Shown: in pieces, positions 63,901 through 64,000 of the stretch
Layout: each line of letters begins with the position of its first letter
Position numbering within the stretch: the stretch's first letter is position 1
Assembly: GCA_963977675.1 (NCBI GenBank)
Contig: CAXBPY010000001.1
Span: 55,477 to 119,476 of the forward strand
Direction of reading: 5' to 3'
Origin: CAXBPY01 sp003455275
GTDB taxonomy: Bacteria > Bacteroidota > Bacteroidia > Chitinophagales > UBA10324
Length of the DNA: 64,000 bases
The notes under the pieces: model-generated
The model's input: only the letters and a program-made list of their open reading frames with translations
What the model was told of the DNA's origin: nothing
Database searches by the model: none
Program-made: the position numbers and the translations under genes

Positions 63901-64000
63901 TGTTTACCACCAGGTCCTGATTATTTCCAAATGAAATTCCCCGGGAAAAATTTCCATCATAATTCACACTTCCAAGGTCGAATAAATCATCTGTTGATTT
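60905..64000 (-). CDS. Large outer-membrane beta-barrel-like protein (5' end outside window)
   Basis: The frame is open through position 64000, so the N-terminus is missing; 1031 residues are visible. An internal GTG at 63967 is not the real start. The sequence is dense in alternating aromatic/polar beta-strands (GDLNLNAAITDNNIPIQPEG, EFDKVYIQLSKKQTTLTIGDFDW in part, FNFSKTITTLQKFSQS) and ends in a C-terminal Phe after LQLQA, as in outer-membrane barrels. The N-terminal part seen here has the NNIPIQPEGN...EFDKV phrase shared by large Bacteroidota surface barrels. One short stretch (AGDFNNNGVKDLNEFEVAPF) looks like a dockerin/EF-hand-type calcium loop. Function unknown. Confidence 0.8.
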   Translation of the reverse strand, partial: KSTDDLFDLGSVNYDGNFSRGISFGNNQDLVVNSALNLQMSGRLAGDLNLNAAITDNNIPIQPEGNTSQLQEFDKVYIQLSKKQTTLTIGDFDWKKPESYFLNYYKKQQGVAMQSIYKVSESWKAKSMFSAAAAKGKYTRNQIDGQEGNQGPYKLTGANGETFIIILAGTEKVFVDGTLMQRGEDADYIIDYNSGEVTFMPRRLITRDSRINIEFEYSDKNYFRSTLSGTQQFENDKWKFTFNFYSEADNKNQPLQQVLDSTQKKILYNAGDSLQNAYYLSIDSIAWNADRILYKKIDSSGYGFIYVYSINPDSAHFNLQFSYTGEHKGHYIISSSTANGRVYKWVAPVAGVLQGNYEPVIPLIAPQKTQMFTFGVDKKFSNDGRLSWEGAVSNKDVNLFSPQNDNNNFGAASKISVSNNFNLRKNLKNIPTLNVNALYEYDGKTFSPVERYRPVEFTRDWNLASSDSGAEEQLASAGTGIKFPKNGNMNYSLSWFQRTGFYSGIRHSLNGNMNWKNFNFISTSSYLQSQSITSASEFFRPNLEISYAIKPLHGLRPGFNWQREQNTIRLLSHDSISTSSFLWDQYTAFLKTSDTSRLHFSLSASERDDYMPFLNHFIYSSTAFTNSFTGEYNSKKQLRLSWGITYRELHVSDTSLSLKKPDQSMLGRTELSFVVKRGFINSQTVYGIGSVQEQKQEFTYVQVPAGQGVYSYAGDFNNNGVKDLNEFEVAPFADLAEYIKVYSPTNTYIKAYNTQFSFSFSVNPKVIWNKKGSVGKFISRFNTQSNIQIDRKVLRSNFNSQFNPFDLNVNDSTLVSISSSQNHSLNFNRSNPVWGLEIGTLQNEMKSLLVTGYESRFNKSNYLRLRFNFSKTITTLQKFSQSVKTNRSEFFSEQNYSIPSVSYEPQLIFQPGKKFRCTSTYLFAKSENTFGEGGEKSIQNKGTIELKYNIVTKSNLTLKVSYANIQFDANSNSSIGYAMLQGLQAGNNWLWNITWDKKLSDKLNLSLSYDGRKTGNEKMVHTGRLQLQALF

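Overview
The window looks like a chromosomal segment of an uncultured or free-living Bacteroidota (Chitinophagales/Sphingobacteriales-like). Supporting signs are nine secreted proteins with type IX secretion (T9SS) sorting domains of type A or type B, a PorU-like C25 peptidase with a PorV-like barrel, a short 288-residue primary sigma factor, bacillithiol synthase BshC, and promoters resembling the Bacteroidota -7 box TAnnTTTG. Base composition is AT-rich. At least five genes appear to use TTG or GTG starts. There are no tRNA genes, CRISPR arrays, prophage or transposase genes. One structural RNA is present, RNase P RNA.

Layout. 1-13.6 kb: mostly + strand secreted proteins (a GH16-domain giant cut by the left edge, a delta-60 repeat protein, a type B cargo protein, a ten-Asp-box VPS10/BNR protein) and small genes. 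13.7-19.5 kb: housekeeping core (groL-groS, rpoD, ffh, aroQ). 19.5-26.3 kb: a type A cargo beta-propeller, an M32 carboxypeptidase and a trypsin-fold lysyl-endopeptidase-like cargo protein. 26.4-31.2 kb: bshC diverging from typA, then thyA-folA. 31.3-37.4 kb: porV-like and porU-like genes, translationally coupled. 37.6-46.1 kb: lipoprotein, coiled-coil protein, acetyltransferase, two tandem paralogous type B cargo genes, a methyltransferase and a DUF2027-Smr protein. 46.1-54 kb: rnpB, sulfatase, a degraded cargo-gene tail, a membrane protein with an apparent premature stop, a membrane Fe-S oxidoreductase and a subtilisin-like cargo protease. 53.8-64 kb: small metabolic genes (phosphoribosyltransferase, YjbR-like, aroK), an orphan peptide-type ABC permease between inverted repeats, MoeB-rhodanese, a metal-receptor protein, a LolD-type ATPase, a gene interrupted by an in-frame TAA, a coiled-coil membrane protein, and an outer-membrane-barrel-like protein running off the right edge.

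How it fits together. The export machinery (PorU/PorV types) sits in the same region as many of its likely substrates: proteases, a sulfatase, a glycanase-like protein and adhesin-like PKD/Ig proteins. This suits a cell that degrades polymers and colonises surfaces. The most unusual signals are small. Palindromic repeats are embedded in frame inside signal peptides and sorting-domain linkers. Inverted 35-bp repeats flank an orphan permease gene. Two genes are broken by single stop codons, a relic sorting-domain tail lies next to the sulfatase, and the GH16 motif has Asp in place of its acid/base Glu. I did not find a convincing new multi-gene system.
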